DNA from: Myxococcales bacterium
GTDB taxonomy: Bacteria > Myxococcota_A > Polyangia > Palsa-1104
Direction: 5' to 3'
Length of the DNA stretch: 37,759 bases
Assembly (NCBI GenBank): GCA_028287105.1
Contig: JAQBQH010000100.1
Coordinates: 1-37,759, forward strand
Positions 18,667 through 26,497 of this stretch are shown here, one piece after another (the first letter of the stretch is position 1; each line of letters begins with the position of its first letter). The notes beneath the pieces are model-generated. The model was given only the letters and a program-made list of their open reading frames with translations. It was not told the DNA's origin and made no database searches. Both the position numbers and the translations under genes were made by a program.

Positions 18667-20166
18667 CTAGTGCAACAGGAACTGGTCTTTGAACGACGCC
18701 GTGCCCGACTTGGCCAGGAAGTCGTCGATGATCTTCGACACCATGCCGGCCGCCTCTTTCGGCACGTCGCCGGCGGCGCTGGTGTCACCGGAGGCGGTGT
18801 TGCCGAAGGTGAACGGCACGAGCCGCGCGCGCCAGTCCATGTGCCAGAGGTCGGCGTGACCGTTCCACGCCATCCACTCGGCCTGCGCCATCGCCATCAT
18901 CGCGGCCGTCATTGGCGCCGCGCCGCCCTTGTCGCTCTTGCGCATCGCGATCGAGACCGACTGACGGCGCGCGTCCATGTTCGAGTCGGTCAAGACGGTG
19001 AAGGCGCGGGTGTTGACCTTCTGCTCCCAGCCGTCGGTGAAGACGAGCGGCGGCGGCCAATCGCTCGTGCCGGTCACCTGCTCGTTGGTCTTCTTCTTGA
19101 CCGTGCAGCTCTGGAACTCCATCCAGTTCCAGACTTTGTCGTCGGTGTCGCTGCACATCACCTGCTTTGCACCCTTGTCGCAGCTCCACGACGGCATCGA
19201 GGCCATGCGGCACTGCTTGCCCTTTTCGTCCGGCGTCTTGAACTTGCCGCCGATCACGTTGCCCTCGGTGACGCCGGAGTTGCCGACCCACTGCGAGGCC
19301 TGCACGTTTTGCGCGGTCTGGCATTGCTGGCAGTTGGTGATGGTCTCGGCGCGCTCGACGGGAAGCGTCGCGTTGCCGCCACAGAGCGTTCCCGCGAGCG
19401 GGCTCACGATCGCCTGCACCGCGTCGGCGAACCAGCCGGCGATGGCGCCCGGCAGGTGGAGCGCATCGGTCACCTTCTTGATCACCAGCTCGGCGAGGTC
19501 ATGGATGTACTGCACCGCGTTCTTCGCCAGGTCCTGGCAGGTGCCGTCCTTGACGGGCAGCTGCTCGATCGGGAGCGGCCAGCTCACGGTCATGAGCGAG
19601 CCCTTGCCGAAGTTCTTCTGGTACGCGGCGTCGTGACCGATGTGGTAGGCCTCGGCGAAGGAGAGGATCGGCGTGACACGCGCGATGGCGCGCTCGGTCA
19701 CGGAGAGCCCCTTCATGGCGGCCTTGATGAAGCGCTCCGCTTTGTCCTCGAGCTGCGGATAGGTGTTGTAGGCGAAATTGTCGACCGGCGAGACGATGCC
19801 GGCGCAGATCGGCTCGAGCGGGTTCACGATCACCGGCACGGCCGCGCAGATCGTGACCAGCGTGGCGAAGCCGATGAGGATGTACTTCACCGCGCGCAAG
19901 AGCATGACGAGCGCGAGGAGCAGCGCCATCACCAGGTTGCAGAACGAGATGATGTTGAGCCCCTTGGCCTTGATGACCGAGGCCGAGAAGGCGGCCGCGT
20001 CGGCCGACGACTGGATCGTCTCCTTCTGCACTGCGCGCGCGCCGGTGCCGATGATGGCCCACACCATGGCGACGAGCAGCAAGGAGGCCGCGACGTAGAG
20101 CACGATGACGTTGCCGCCCTCGTCGTGGTGCAGTCGCGCGAAGATTTTTTTCCAACGCGGGTTCAT
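18667..20166 (-). CDS. TadG-like pilus assembly protein, Cys-rich
   Basis: The 499-residue protein starts with a cytoplasmic segment, then EGGNVIVLYVAASLLLVAMV (16-35), the TadG-like N-terminal helix. QSSADAAAFSAS follows, matching the DAAALAAA pattern of this family. A further hydrophobic stretch (about 70-115) suggests extra membrane helices. The central part has many Cys (for example NCQQCQTAQN and SWSCDKGAKQVMC), probably disulfide-bonded outside the membrane. No von Willebrand MIDAS motif (DxSxS) is evident, unlike many TadG proteins. It lies 4 bases after the TadE-like gene upstream and 5 bases before the next one. Confidence 0.82.
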   Translation of the reverse strand: MNPRWKKIFARLHHDEGGNVIVLYVAASLLLVAMVWAIIGTGARAVQKETIQSSADAAAFSASVIKAKGLNIISFCNLVMALLLALVMLLRAVKYILIGFATLVTICAAVPVIVNPLEPICAGIVSPVDNFAYNTYPQLEDKAERFIKAAMKGLSVTERAIARVTPILSFAEAYHIGHDAAYQKNFGKGSLMTVSWPLPIEQLPVKDGTCQDLAKNAVQYIHDLAELVIKKVTDALHLPGAIAGWFADAVQAIVSPLAGTLCGGNATLPVERAETITNCQQCQTAQNVQASQWVGNSGVTEGNVIGGKFKTPDEKGKQCRMASMPSWSCDKGAKQVMCSDTDDKVWNWMEFQSCTVKKKTNEQVTGTSDWPPPLVFTDGWEQKVNTRAFTVLTDSNMDARRQSVSIAMRKSDKGGAAPMTAAMMAMAQAEWMAWNGHADLWHMDWRARLVPFTFGNTASGDTSAAGDVPKEAAGMVSKIIDDFLAKSGTASFKDQFLLH

Positions 20167-20170
20167 GACG

Positions 20171-21559
20171 CTACGGCTTCCCCTGGTTGGTGAGGGTGTG
20201 CTCGCTGGTGAGCGTCATGAAGTAGCCGGGGATGCCGACGGCCGCGGCGGGACCGAGGGGGCCGGTGGTCATGGCCATCACGGTCTGATCGGGCAGGTCG
20301 TAGTAGGCGTGGCCGGCGAACTTGTTGGCCAACGGGATGCTGCAATAGAAGAGGTAGGTGACCTTGGCCCTGATGGCTTCGGTCTCGCCGAACTTGGACT
20401 TGAGCGCGCCCGACTTGGCGTCGTGCAGCGTCACCACCGTCGCCATGCGCGCGTAGACCAGCTTGCGGAGCGAGCGCAGCATCGCGCCCTCGGGGCCGTC
20501 GGTGCCGGAGCCGAAGCCGACGTCGAGCGCGCGATCGACCGAGCTGCCCGACATGCCGCCGCCGACGTTGCCGCCCGCGCCCTGAGCCGCGCCTGCGACC
20601 CAGCCGCCGATCTGATCCTTGAACTTGCCGAGCGGACCGTCGAGCGTCTGGTTGACGAGGCCCGTGGCCCAGCCGCCCGCCTTGCCGGCGCCGGCCTTCT
20701 GGGCGTCGTCGACCATGCGGTCGACGGCGGCCTTCAGCGCGTCGGCCTTGCCCTTATCGGAGACGCTGTTCTTGATCCAGTCGTCGAGCTCTTTCTTGGT
20801 CGCGTCGGCGCCCTTGGTGCCGAGGTCGTTGATCGCGCTCTTGAGCTTGTCGTTGAGCGCGTCGACGACCTCCTGCGGGTACGAGGAGAGATCGCCGACG
20901 GTGCTCTTGATCCAATCGAGCGGCGACAGGCCGTGCTGGACGCGGTTGGCCCAGTACGGTCCCCAGTTGGTGACGGTGTCCTTGACCACGACGTCGATGG
21001 CGGGCGACGACGGGATCATGGCGTACGAGGCGGCGTTGCGGATGAGCGCGGCTTTGCCCGAGGTGGTGAAGTCGGTGAGCGTGTCGCCGCCCTTGCCGAT
21101 GCTGCCGGCGTCTTCGTTCAGCGTCGCTATCGGCAGCGGAATCGGCGACCCCGTCGACGCGCCGCCGCCCTTGGGCTCGGCCGGGACGAAGACGATGGCC
21201 GCGCGCGCGGCGCAGAACGCCGAATAGCTCACCAGGACGCGCGCCATCGAGGCCAGCGCCATCTGCATGAGCCCGAACAGGGTCAGGAGAAACGGAATGA
21301 CGACGATGACGAACTCGGCCGCGGCCGCGCCCGACTGACCCATCGCCTTGGGCCGCCGCACGCTCGTGACCGCGGCGCGGATGACGCCGCCGACGAGGTG
21401 CACGCCGAGGGTGGCGAGGACGAACAGCATGGCGACGGCCAGGACCAGCGTGCCGAGATGCTGGCGCAGAAAGTCGGTGCCGCCGATGGCGAGGCCGGCG
21501 ACCATTGCCATGGCCACCGTCGCTGCTGCCGCACCCACGACCTTCGCCAGTCTTCCCAT
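20171..21559 (-). CDS. Large TadE-like protein
   Basis: The 462-residue protein (ATG 21559, with GGAGGG close upstream) has N-terminal membrane helices (about 6-24 and 34-60). A TadE-type segment follows, QSGAAAAEFVIVVIPFLLTL (about 75-94), with the conserved Glu at the start of the hydrophobic helix, then MARVLVSYSAFCAARAAIVF, typical of TadE. The remaining 330 residues are Gly/Ala/Lys-rich, predicted helical and periplasmic, with Gly-rich spacers (AGAAQGAGGNVGGGMSG). That is much longer than a classical TadE (about 150-200), so it could be a composite minor pilin or assembly platform. It is preceded by the prepilin peptidase gene (10-base gap). Confidence 0.82.
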   Translation of the reverse strand: MGRLAKVVGAAAATVAMAMVAGLAIGGTDFLRQHLGTLVLAVAMLFVLATLGVHLVGGVIRAAVTSVRRPKAMGQSGAAAAEFVIVVIPFLLTLFGLMQMALASMARVLVSYSAFCAARAAIVFVPAEPKGGGASTGSPIPLPIATLNEDAGSIGKGGDTLTDFTTSGKAALIRNAASYAMIPSSPAIDVVVKDTVTNWGPYWANRVQHGLSPLDWIKSTVGDLSSYPQEVVDALNDKLKSAINDLGTKGADATKKELDDWIKNSVSDKGKADALKAAVDRMVDDAQKAGAGKAGGWATGLVNQTLDGPLGKFKDQIGGWVAGAAQGAGGNVGGGMSGSSVDRALDVGFGSGTDGPEGAMLRSLRKLVYARMATVVTLHDAKSGALKSKFGETEAIRAKVTYLFYCSIPLANKFAGHAYYDLPDQTVMAMTTGPLGPAAAVGIPGYFMTLTSEHTLTNQGKP

Positions 21560-21569
21560 CACCCCTCCA

Positions 21570-22127
21570 CTACAGAAGGCTCGAGATCGCACCCGAGCGG
21601 AGATCCCACAACGTCGCCACCAGCGCGACGCAGATCGCGACGCCGAAACGGACTTCGAGGCGGCCTTCGGGCGCCGCCGCCGGGCGCCCCAGCCCGGGAA
21701 CCGCGTAGCCGACGATCGCGTGCAGCGTTCGCCCCAGGGTCGCGAAGAGCCGGCCGTGCCAGGCCAGCTTTCCCAGCGCGAAGATCCCGCCGAACACGAA
21801 GGCGAGGATCAGGGTCTCGGTCGCGGCCACCGCTCCGGCGATGGCGCCGATGGCGCCGAGTAGCTTGACATCACCGCCCCCCATCCCGCCGAGCGCGAAG
21901 AGCACGAACGAGGGAAAGAAGCCGACGGCAAAGCCGCCGAGCGCATAGAAGATCCCCGGCCCGCCGTGCTGGACGATGGCCAGCACGACGCCCAACACCA
22001 TCGCGGGATAGGTGACGGCGTTGTAGATCTTGCCCTTCCATAGATCGGTGACCGCGCAGGTCAACGCTACGGCCAGCAAGATGGCCGCCGGCACAGGGCC
22101 GACGGTGCCGGAGAATAATTCGCCCAC
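21570..22127 (-). CDS. tadV: Prepilin peptidase, CpaA/TadV type
   Basis: The 185-residue membrane protein is an aspartic protease of the type IV prepilin peptidase family that removes the leader from Flp pilins and TadE/F pseudopilins. The two catalytic Asp are Asp28, in CAVTDLWKGKIYNAVTYP, and Asp86, in the GxGD motif GMGGGDVKLLGA (81-92). There are about six hydrophobic segments and no N-terminal methylase domain, as is usual for TadV. The C-terminal extension (about 125-170) is unusual but not diagnostic. It lies between the second Flp pilin and the large TadE-like gene. Confidence 0.93.
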   Translation of the reverse strand: MGELFSGTVGPVPAAILLAVALTCAVTDLWKGKIYNAVTYPAMVLGVVLAIVQHGGPGIFYALGGFAVGFFPSFVLFALGGMGGGDVKLLGAIGAIAGAVAATETLILAFVFGGIFALGKLAWHGRLFATLGRTLHAIVGYAVPGLGRPAAAPEGRLEVRFGVAICVALVATLWDLRSGAISSLL

Positions 22128-22136
22128 GACGGTTTG

Positions 22137-22319
22137 CTACTGTGGCGTCACGTCGTTCTGCATCGTGGTATTGGCGGTCGTCATCTTGGTCTTGATGGTG
22201 CCGCCGAAGAGCTTGAACACGGCGATGCCGGTCAAGGCCACCAGAACGAGGATGATGATGTACTCGACCGAGCTGATGCCCGAGTCCTTACGGGAGCGCG
22301 TAACGAGGGAACGGACCAT
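22137..22319 (-). CDS. flp: Flp/Tad major pilin, second copy
   Basis: The 60-residue prepilin has a 14-residue leader ending in Gly14, followed by ISSVEYIIILVLVALTG. The pattern G/xxxxEY and the hydrophobic helix of about 20 residues are diagnostic of Flp pilins; the mature protein would be 46 residues. The Thr/Asn-rich tail has no Cys. The ATG at 22319 has an excellent ribosome site (GGAGGAG). The frame is open further upstream, but the shorter start matches the family. It follows the other Flp gene by 22 bases and shares only the G/xxxxEY core with it, so the two pilins may have separate roles, such as shaft and tip or alternative subunits. Confidence 0.93.
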   Translation of the reverse strand: MVRSLVTRSRKDSGISSVEYIIILVLVALTGIAVFKLFGGTIKTKMTTANTTMQNDVTPQ

Positions 22320-22341
22320 GGACTCCTCCAGTTTCAAAAGG

Positions 22342-22527
22342 TTACGGAAAGGGCAATCCCGAGAGGAACTCGACATTGTCGTAGTAGCGCATGAGGTACG
22401 CCCCGAGCGGGGCCATCGCGACGGCGGCGCCGATCGTGACCAGGAGCAGGATCTCCAGGTACTCGACCATGGCCACACCGCGCTGGTCGGTGTGAAGCTG
22501 GCGGAGTATCCGAAGGACTGGCTGCAT
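22342..22527 (-). CDS. flp: Flp/Tad major pilin, first copy
   Basis: The 61-residue prepilin has a 17-residue leader ending RG at Gly17, followed by VAMVEYLEILLLVTIGAA. Cleavage after Gly17 would leave a 44-residue mature pilin. The Glu-Tyr pair and hydrophobic helix fit the Flp family. The C-terminus is short and aromatic (YLMRYYDNVEFL). The ATG at 22527 is preceded by AAAGGAG with a 4-base spacing. It is the first pilin gene after the 385-base non-coding region, so a dedicated pilin promoter is likely there. Confidence 0.92.
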   Translation of the reverse strand: MQPVLRILRQLHTDQRGVAMVEYLEILLLVTIGAAVAMAPLGAYLMRYYDNVEFLSGLPFP

Positions 22528-22912
22528 GCGGCTCCTTTGACGCAGATGGTACGCCTCGCGGGATCTGCGGATCAAGCGCACCCTTTACACGAGCGATGCC
22601 ATACCGATGGGTGCGCAAGGCTTTGGGATCATTAGCTGGCCGATCGCGCGGTGAGGACTATCGTACCCAGACACACCTACAGCTGCGGACTGTTGTACCC
22701 GTTACAGTCGTTACGGGAGCACCGCGTTAGCCGGATCGCGAAGGATTCACGGAAAGAAGCGGGCAGAAAAACGCGGGCGGAAAGAAGCTATCCGCGGTGC
22801 GCTCTCCGGCCGCGGTCACCGCGCGCGCTTTCCGCGAGCAGGCCGCGGGCGCGCAGCGGAGCGCAAACGGCGCGTTACATGACGCAGCCGCCTGAGAGCT
22901 GACAGCTGAGAG
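22528..22912. other. 385-base non-coding region before the pilin genes
   Basis: No credible gene is seen on either strand; an 83-codon plus-strand ORF here is Arg/Ser-rich and has no family or ribosome site. It is the only large gap in the Tad locus and probably contains the promoter and leader of the pilin transcript. Seen in it: heptamer repeat AGCTGAN at 22897-22914, two copies of ggaaagaagc (22751-22760 and 22779-22788), and the imperfect inverted repeat cccgttacagtcgttacggg, whose outer arms pair over CCCGT/ACGGG. I found no convincing -35/-10 or -24/-12 promoter. Confidence 0.55.
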
Positions 22913-22914
22913 CT
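22897..22914. repeat. AGCTGAN heptamer repeat after the lipoprotein stop codon
   Basis: AGCTGAC, AGCTGAG, AGCT is two and a half units of a 7-base tandem repeat (plus-strand sense). It starts immediately beyond the stop codon of the lipoprotein gene ending at 22913. The 16-mer gagagctgacagctga (22894-22909) recurs exactly at 32273-32288. Confidence 0.6.
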
Positions 22915-23563
22915 AAAGACGCTTGGGACCGACGTGCGTCGGGCGCTTCTTGGCCGCCTTCTTGGCGACGGTGAAGTGCTCCTTGACCAGGTAGGCTTCG
23001 GAGCGGGCGGCGAGGAGGAAGCTCTGCGTCGGGTTCTGCGGGCGCAGGTCGGCGCGACCTTCGGTGACGAGCTTGACCTGCAGCTCGTCGCCGGGGGTGC
23101 CGTCGTAGAGGAACATGGCCACGCCCTTGTCGTTGGTCACGGCCTGGCGCGTGCCGAAGGTCTCGACGGTGACGTTGGGCTGGTCGGTGCGGATGAGCAC
23201 CGCGTACTGGCGCTGCAGCGGCGCGAACTTGACCACGTGCTCGATCGACAGCGTGTGGCCGCTGCCGCCCGGCGCGCCCTCGATGTCGGCGAGGCGACGG
23301 AGGATGACCGCGTTCGCCGTCGAGACGGCGCGATAGCCCTTGGGCGTCGCGACCGAAATGGCGACGCGCGAGCCCTCCTTGCCGAGGACCCGCATCTTGA
23401 GCTTGCCGTCCGGGCCGGTCTTGCCCGCCGGCGTCTTGCCGACGATGACCGGCAGATCCGCGAGCGGCGCACCGTCGTCGCTCACGACGTTGACCACGAC
23501 GGGGAACTTGCCCTCCTCCTCGGCGCAGCCGGCCAGGAGCGCCACGATCGCCAGCCACTTCAT
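22913..23563 (-). CDS. Lipoprotein with carboxypeptidase-regulatory/Ig-like domain, Tad locus
   Basis: The 216-residue protein begins MKWLAIVALLAGC, a lipoprotein signal with lipobox LLAGC. The mature part starts with a beta-rich module (VVVNVVSDDGAPLADLPVIVG through KTGPDGKLKMRVL), which has the layout of carboxypeptidase-regulatory-like or transthyretin-like domains: a strand, a short loop and a second GPDGKxxxxVL strand. A second similar module lies around VTVETFGTRQAVTNDKGVAMF. The tail is Lys-rich. ATG 23563 overlaps the stop of the FHA gene by four bases (ATGA), so it is translationally coupled to it. It could be a periplasmic or outer-membrane accessory of the machine. Confidence 0.8.
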   Translation of the reverse strand: MKWLAIVALLAGCAEEEGKFPVVVNVVSDDGAPLADLPVIVGKTPAGKTGPDGKLKMRVLGKEGSRVAISVATPKGYRAVSTANAVILRRLADIEGAPGGSGHTLSIEHVVKFAPLQRQYAVLIRTDQPNVTVETFGTRQAVTNDKGVAMFLYDGTPGDELQVKLVTEGRADLRPQNPTQSFLLAARSEAYLVKEHFTVAKKAAKKRPTHVGPKRL

Positions 23564-24726
23564 GGCGCCGTCCCCCGTGACTCGATCATGCGCACCATGA
23601 AGCGCGCCGCCTTGTCGTTGGGATCGGCCGCGAGCCGCCGGAAGAACTTGAGCGCCTCCTGCGGGCGGCCGTTGTCGTAAGCCGCGACCGCGTCGGCGAG
23701 ATCCTGATCGCGATCGGCGCTCGCCTCGACCGCCTCTGCCGACGGTGGCGCACCCGGCACCTTGGACCGATCGAGCTGCGTCACCACCGGCTTGTCCGGC
23801 TCGCCGCTGCCGGCCGGGGCGACGGCGCTCTTCTGCGGGATCGGAATCGCGTCGTCCTCGCTCTGCTTCGGCTGCTTGAGCGCGATGAGCCCGAGGAGGA
23901 GCGCGATCCACAGCGCCGCGCCGCCGAGGACGAACGGGCGACGGTTGGTGCGCCAGGCCGCCTTGGCGCGCGCGATCAGCTCGCCGGCGTCGAGGTTGCG
24001 CTCGGGCGCATGAACCAGCGCGGCGGCCGGATCCCACTGGCGCGTTTCGTCCTCGGGGCCGGCGGCGTCGCGCTCGGGGTGGAAGACGGCGGCGCGTGCG
24101 TTGGGCGGACCGGCCGCGCCCGCCTTGGGAATCGGGGTCTCCTGCGTGGCCGCGCGCGACGGCGGCACGGCGCGCATGGCCGGCGCGCCGCGAGCTGGAG
24201 TGACCGCGGTGACTCGCGTCGGACCGGCCGGCATGGGGCTTGGCGTCGTCTCGCCGGCGCCGCCCGCCGGCAGCGCGTGGACCAGCTTGGTCGCCTCGGC
24301 GTCGACGTCGCGCCCGTTCGCCTGCTGCGGGCGCAGCGGCACGAAGCTGATCATGACGGTGCCGAGCTGCACCACGTCGTCGGCCGTGACCGGCAGCGGC
24401 TGCCGCGCCGAACGGCCACCCACGCGCGTGCCGTTGGCCGATCCCAGATCCTCGACGGTGAGGAGCTTCCCGTTCCAGCGAAACTGACAATGCTTGCGCG
24501 ACAGCGACGGATCATCGAGCTGCCAGTCGCTCGCCGTGCCGCGACCGACGACGATCTGATCCGGCAGCGCGTAGAGCGGCAACGTCTTCTTCTCGCCGGT
24601 GCCGAACACCGCGCGCAGCTCGGCGGCAATGCCGACGTCCGAGTGCGCCGCCGTCGGCTGCTCGTCGGCCGCCGGGGCCGGCAGCACCGATTGCCGTGTG
24701 CGTTCGTCGTCGCCGATCGAGCTCAA
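23560..24726 (-). CDS. FHA-domain membrane protein with periplasmic helical domain
   Basis: In this 388-residue protein the FHA domain (about 50-125) has the phosphothreonine-binding residues GRG (61-63), SRKH (76-79) and SANGT (96-100), all canonical. A Pro/Ala/Thr-rich linker (about 130-240) leads to one membrane helix (about 264-284, RPFVLGGAALWIALLLGLIAL), and the C-terminal part is TPR-like (DLADAVAAYDNGRPQEALKFF). It thus probably joins a cytoplasmic phospho-reader to the periplasm. The start is TTG 24726, whose TTGA overlaps the stop of the ATPase gene; GGAGG lies 10 bases upstream. The frame is open much further, but that region encodes the ATPase in another frame. Confidence 0.85.
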   Translation of the reverse strand: MSSIGDDERTRQSVLPAPAADEQPTAAHSDVGIAAELRAVFGTGEKKTLPLYALPDQIVVGRGTASDWQLDDPSLSRKHCQFRWNGKLLTVEDLGSANGTRVGGRSARQPLPVTADDVVQLGTVMISFVPLRPQQANGRDVDAEATKLVHALPAGGAGETTPSPMPAGPTRVTAVTPARGAPAMRAVPPSRAATQETPIPKAGAAGPPNARAAVFHPERDAAGPEDETRQWDPAAALVHAPERNLDAGELIARAKAAWRTNRRPFVLGGAALWIALLLGLIALKQPKQSEDDAIPIPQKSAVAPAGSGEPDKPVVTQLDRSKVPGAPPSAEAVEASADRDQDLADAVAAYDNGRPQEALKFFRRLAADPNDKAARFMVRMIESRGTAP

Positions 24727-25820
24727 CCCGACATCTCCTCCGGTAGCTGGAGCCCCTTGCCGGCGACCTCCTCTGCAAAGGTGGGCCGGGCTCCGGTCGC
24801 GTGCAACGTGCCGAGCACCTTGCCGCTCTTGGCTTCGACGCCGGTCTGCTTGAACTCGTAGAGCATCTCGAGCCCATACTGGCCGTTCTCGGCGAGCCCC
24901 AGGCATTCGGCGATGTGCGTGATCTTGCGCGAGCCGTCGTTCATGCGCGACGTCTGCACGATGATGTTCACGGCCGAGGCGATCTGCGCGCGCATGGCGG
25001 CCAGCGGCAGCTCGACGTCGGACATGAGGCACAGGGTCTCGAGGCGATGGAGCGTGTCGTGCGGATAGGTCGCGTGCACCGTCGAGAGCGAGCCGCCGTG
25101 GCCCGAGGTCATGGCCTGAATCAGATCGAGCGCCTCGCCGCCGCGGCACTCGCCGACGACGATGCGATCGGGCCGCATGCGCAAGGTCGCGCGCAAGAGA
25201 TCGCGGATGGTGACCGCGTTGCGCCCCTTGGCGTCGGGCGGCCGCGACTCGAGATAGACCGCGTGCGGCTGCTGCAGCTGCACCTCGGACGAATCCTCGA
25301 TGACGACGATGCGCTCGTGCGACGGGATGAACGACGAGAGCGCGTTGAGCAGCGACGTCTTGCCCGAGCCGGTGCCGCCCGCGACCATGACGTTGCGCTT
25401 GAGCAGGACGCAGATCTCGAGGAACAGGCGCGCCGACTCGGTGATGGCGCCGTAGCGCAACAGCTGGTCGACGGTGAGCCGCTCCTTGGGAAAGCGACGG
25501 ATGCTGACGCAGATGCCGCGCCGCGAGGCGGGCGGCAGGATGGCGCAGACACGGCTGCCGTCGGGGAGGCGGGCATCGAGCACCGGGTGGTCGGCCGACA
25601 CGCTCCTGCCGACGAACTGCGCGATGTTGCGCACCGCCGACTCGAGCGCATGGTCGGAGGCGAAGCGCGCGTCGGTGATCTCGAGGCGGCCGGCGCGCTC
25701 GATGAAGATCTCCTCGTGGCCGTTGATCATGATCTCCGAGACGCTGTCGTCGTGGAGATAGCGCGACACCGGCTCGAGGAAGCCAAACAGCGTCTGTGCG
25801 AATACCGCGTCGGGGATCAC
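24723..25820 (-). CDS. Second CpaF/TadA-type secretion ATPase (no FHA)
   Basis: This 365-residue hexameric ATPase of the type II/IV secretion superfamily powers pilus or secretion assembly. It has Walker A GGTGSGKTS (148-156), Asp box EDSSE (175-179), Walker B-region RIVVGECRGGEA (219-230) and His box STVHATYP (246-253). It lacks the long N-terminal region of classical CpaF (about 430-500 residues) and starts directly at the N2-like domain. The GTG at 25820 overlaps the stop of the TPR lipoprotein by four bases (GTGA), with GGAG 8 bases upstream. It is clearly paralogous to the FHA-fused ATPase at 29225, so this locus encodes two motors, perhaps for extension and retraction. Confidence 0.93.
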   Translation of the reverse strand: MIPDAVFAQTLFGFLEPVSRYLHDDSVSEIMINGHEEIFIERAGRLEITDARFASDHALESAVRNIAQFVGRSVSADHPVLDARLPDGSRVCAILPPASRRGICVSIRRFPKERLTVDQLLRYGAITESARLFLEICVLLKRNVMVAGGTGSGKTSLLNALSSFIPSHERIVVIEDSSEVQLQQPHAVYLESRPPDAKGRNAVTIRDLLRATLRMRPDRIVVGECRGGEALDLIQAMTSGHGGSLSTVHATYPHDTLHRLETLCLMSDVELPLAAMRAQIASAVNIIVQTSRMNDGSRKITHIAECLGLAENGQYGLEMLYEFKQTGVEAKSGKVLGTLHATGARPTFAEEVAGKGLQLPEEMSG

Positions 25821-26497
25821 GGTCGCTGCTCCGGCGCGGGTGCCGGCGTCGGCATCGGCGTCACCGCGGGCGCGGGGGCGGCTGGATCGCTCGGCGGCGC
25901 CGGCGGCATCGACTCGGTCGCCTCGTCGAGCTGATAGCGCAGCGCCTCCGACTCGTCGCCCTTCGGCGCCAGCGCGATGTACTTCTGGAACATCTCGCGC
26001 GCCCGTGACGCGTCGTGAAAGCTGTCGCGATAGAGCTTGCCGAGCGCCAGGTACGGGTTGGGATCGCTCGGCCGCGTGTGCACCAGCACCGTCAAATCGT
26101 GCTCCGCCTCGCGCGGCCGCTCGAGCGCTTCCAGAATCGCGGCCTCGACGAGCCGCGTGGCGCGATCGTCGGGCGCTCGCTGCAAGCGGCGATGGCAGCG
26201 GTCGAGCGCTTCGTCGTAGCGACGCCCGAGCACCAGGACGCGCACCACCCGCGGCACCACCGTTCCCTCGGGAACACCGAGCGCCTCGGCGCGAACGTAG
26301 TACTGCTCGGCGCGCAGCCAATCGCCGCCCGACATCGCGCGATCTCCGAGCTCCAGGTTCACGCGCGGATCATCCGGCTTCTCCGCGAACGACTTTTCCA
26401 ACGGCGAGACATCCTTGACCGGCTTCGGCGGCGGCGCTTCGCGTTGCGGCGCCGCGCACCCCACCAGCAACATGCTCATCATGATGGCGCGAGTCAT
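25817..26497 (-). CDS. tadD: TadD-like TPR lipoprotein
   Basis: The 226-residue protein has a lipoprotein signal (MTRAIMMSMLLVGC, lipobox LLVGC). TPR repeats cover about 40-190 (for example NLELGDRAMSGGDWLRAEQYY and YLALGKLYRDSFHDASRAREMF). A Pro/Ala-rich tail follows. TadD proteins are TPR lipoproteins that help secretin assembly, and the match is by architecture and position only. ATG 26497 overlaps the stop of the FHA gene (ATGA). No Cys other than the lipidated one and one in an internal helix. Confidence 0.82.
   Translation of the reverse strand: MTRAIMMSMLLVGCAAPQREAPPPKPVKDVSPLEKSFAEKPDDPRVNLELGDRAMSGGDWLRAEQYYVRAEALGVPEGTVVPRVVRVLVLGRRYDEALDRCHRRLQRAPDDRATRLVEAAILEALERPREAEHDLTVLVHTRPSDPNPYLALGKLYRDSFHDASRAREMFQKYIALAPKGDESEALRYQLDEATESMPPAPPSDPAAPAPAVTPMPTPAPAPEQRP

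Noticed and set aside
22570-22600. Possible sigma-54 promoter near TGGCATCGCTCGTGTA (minus strand) before the pilins
   Set aside because: The GG to GC spacing fits but the second element is GT, not GC, so the match is too weak to report as a promoter.
22651-22902. 83-codon plus-strand ORF in the pilin leader region
   Set aside because: Composition is Arg/Ser-rich without domain or ribosome site, and it spans the repeats.
24727-25149. N-terminal extension of the FHA gene
   Set aside because: It is an out-of-frame reading of the ATPase gene; the TTGA overlap with GGAGG marks a plausible start.
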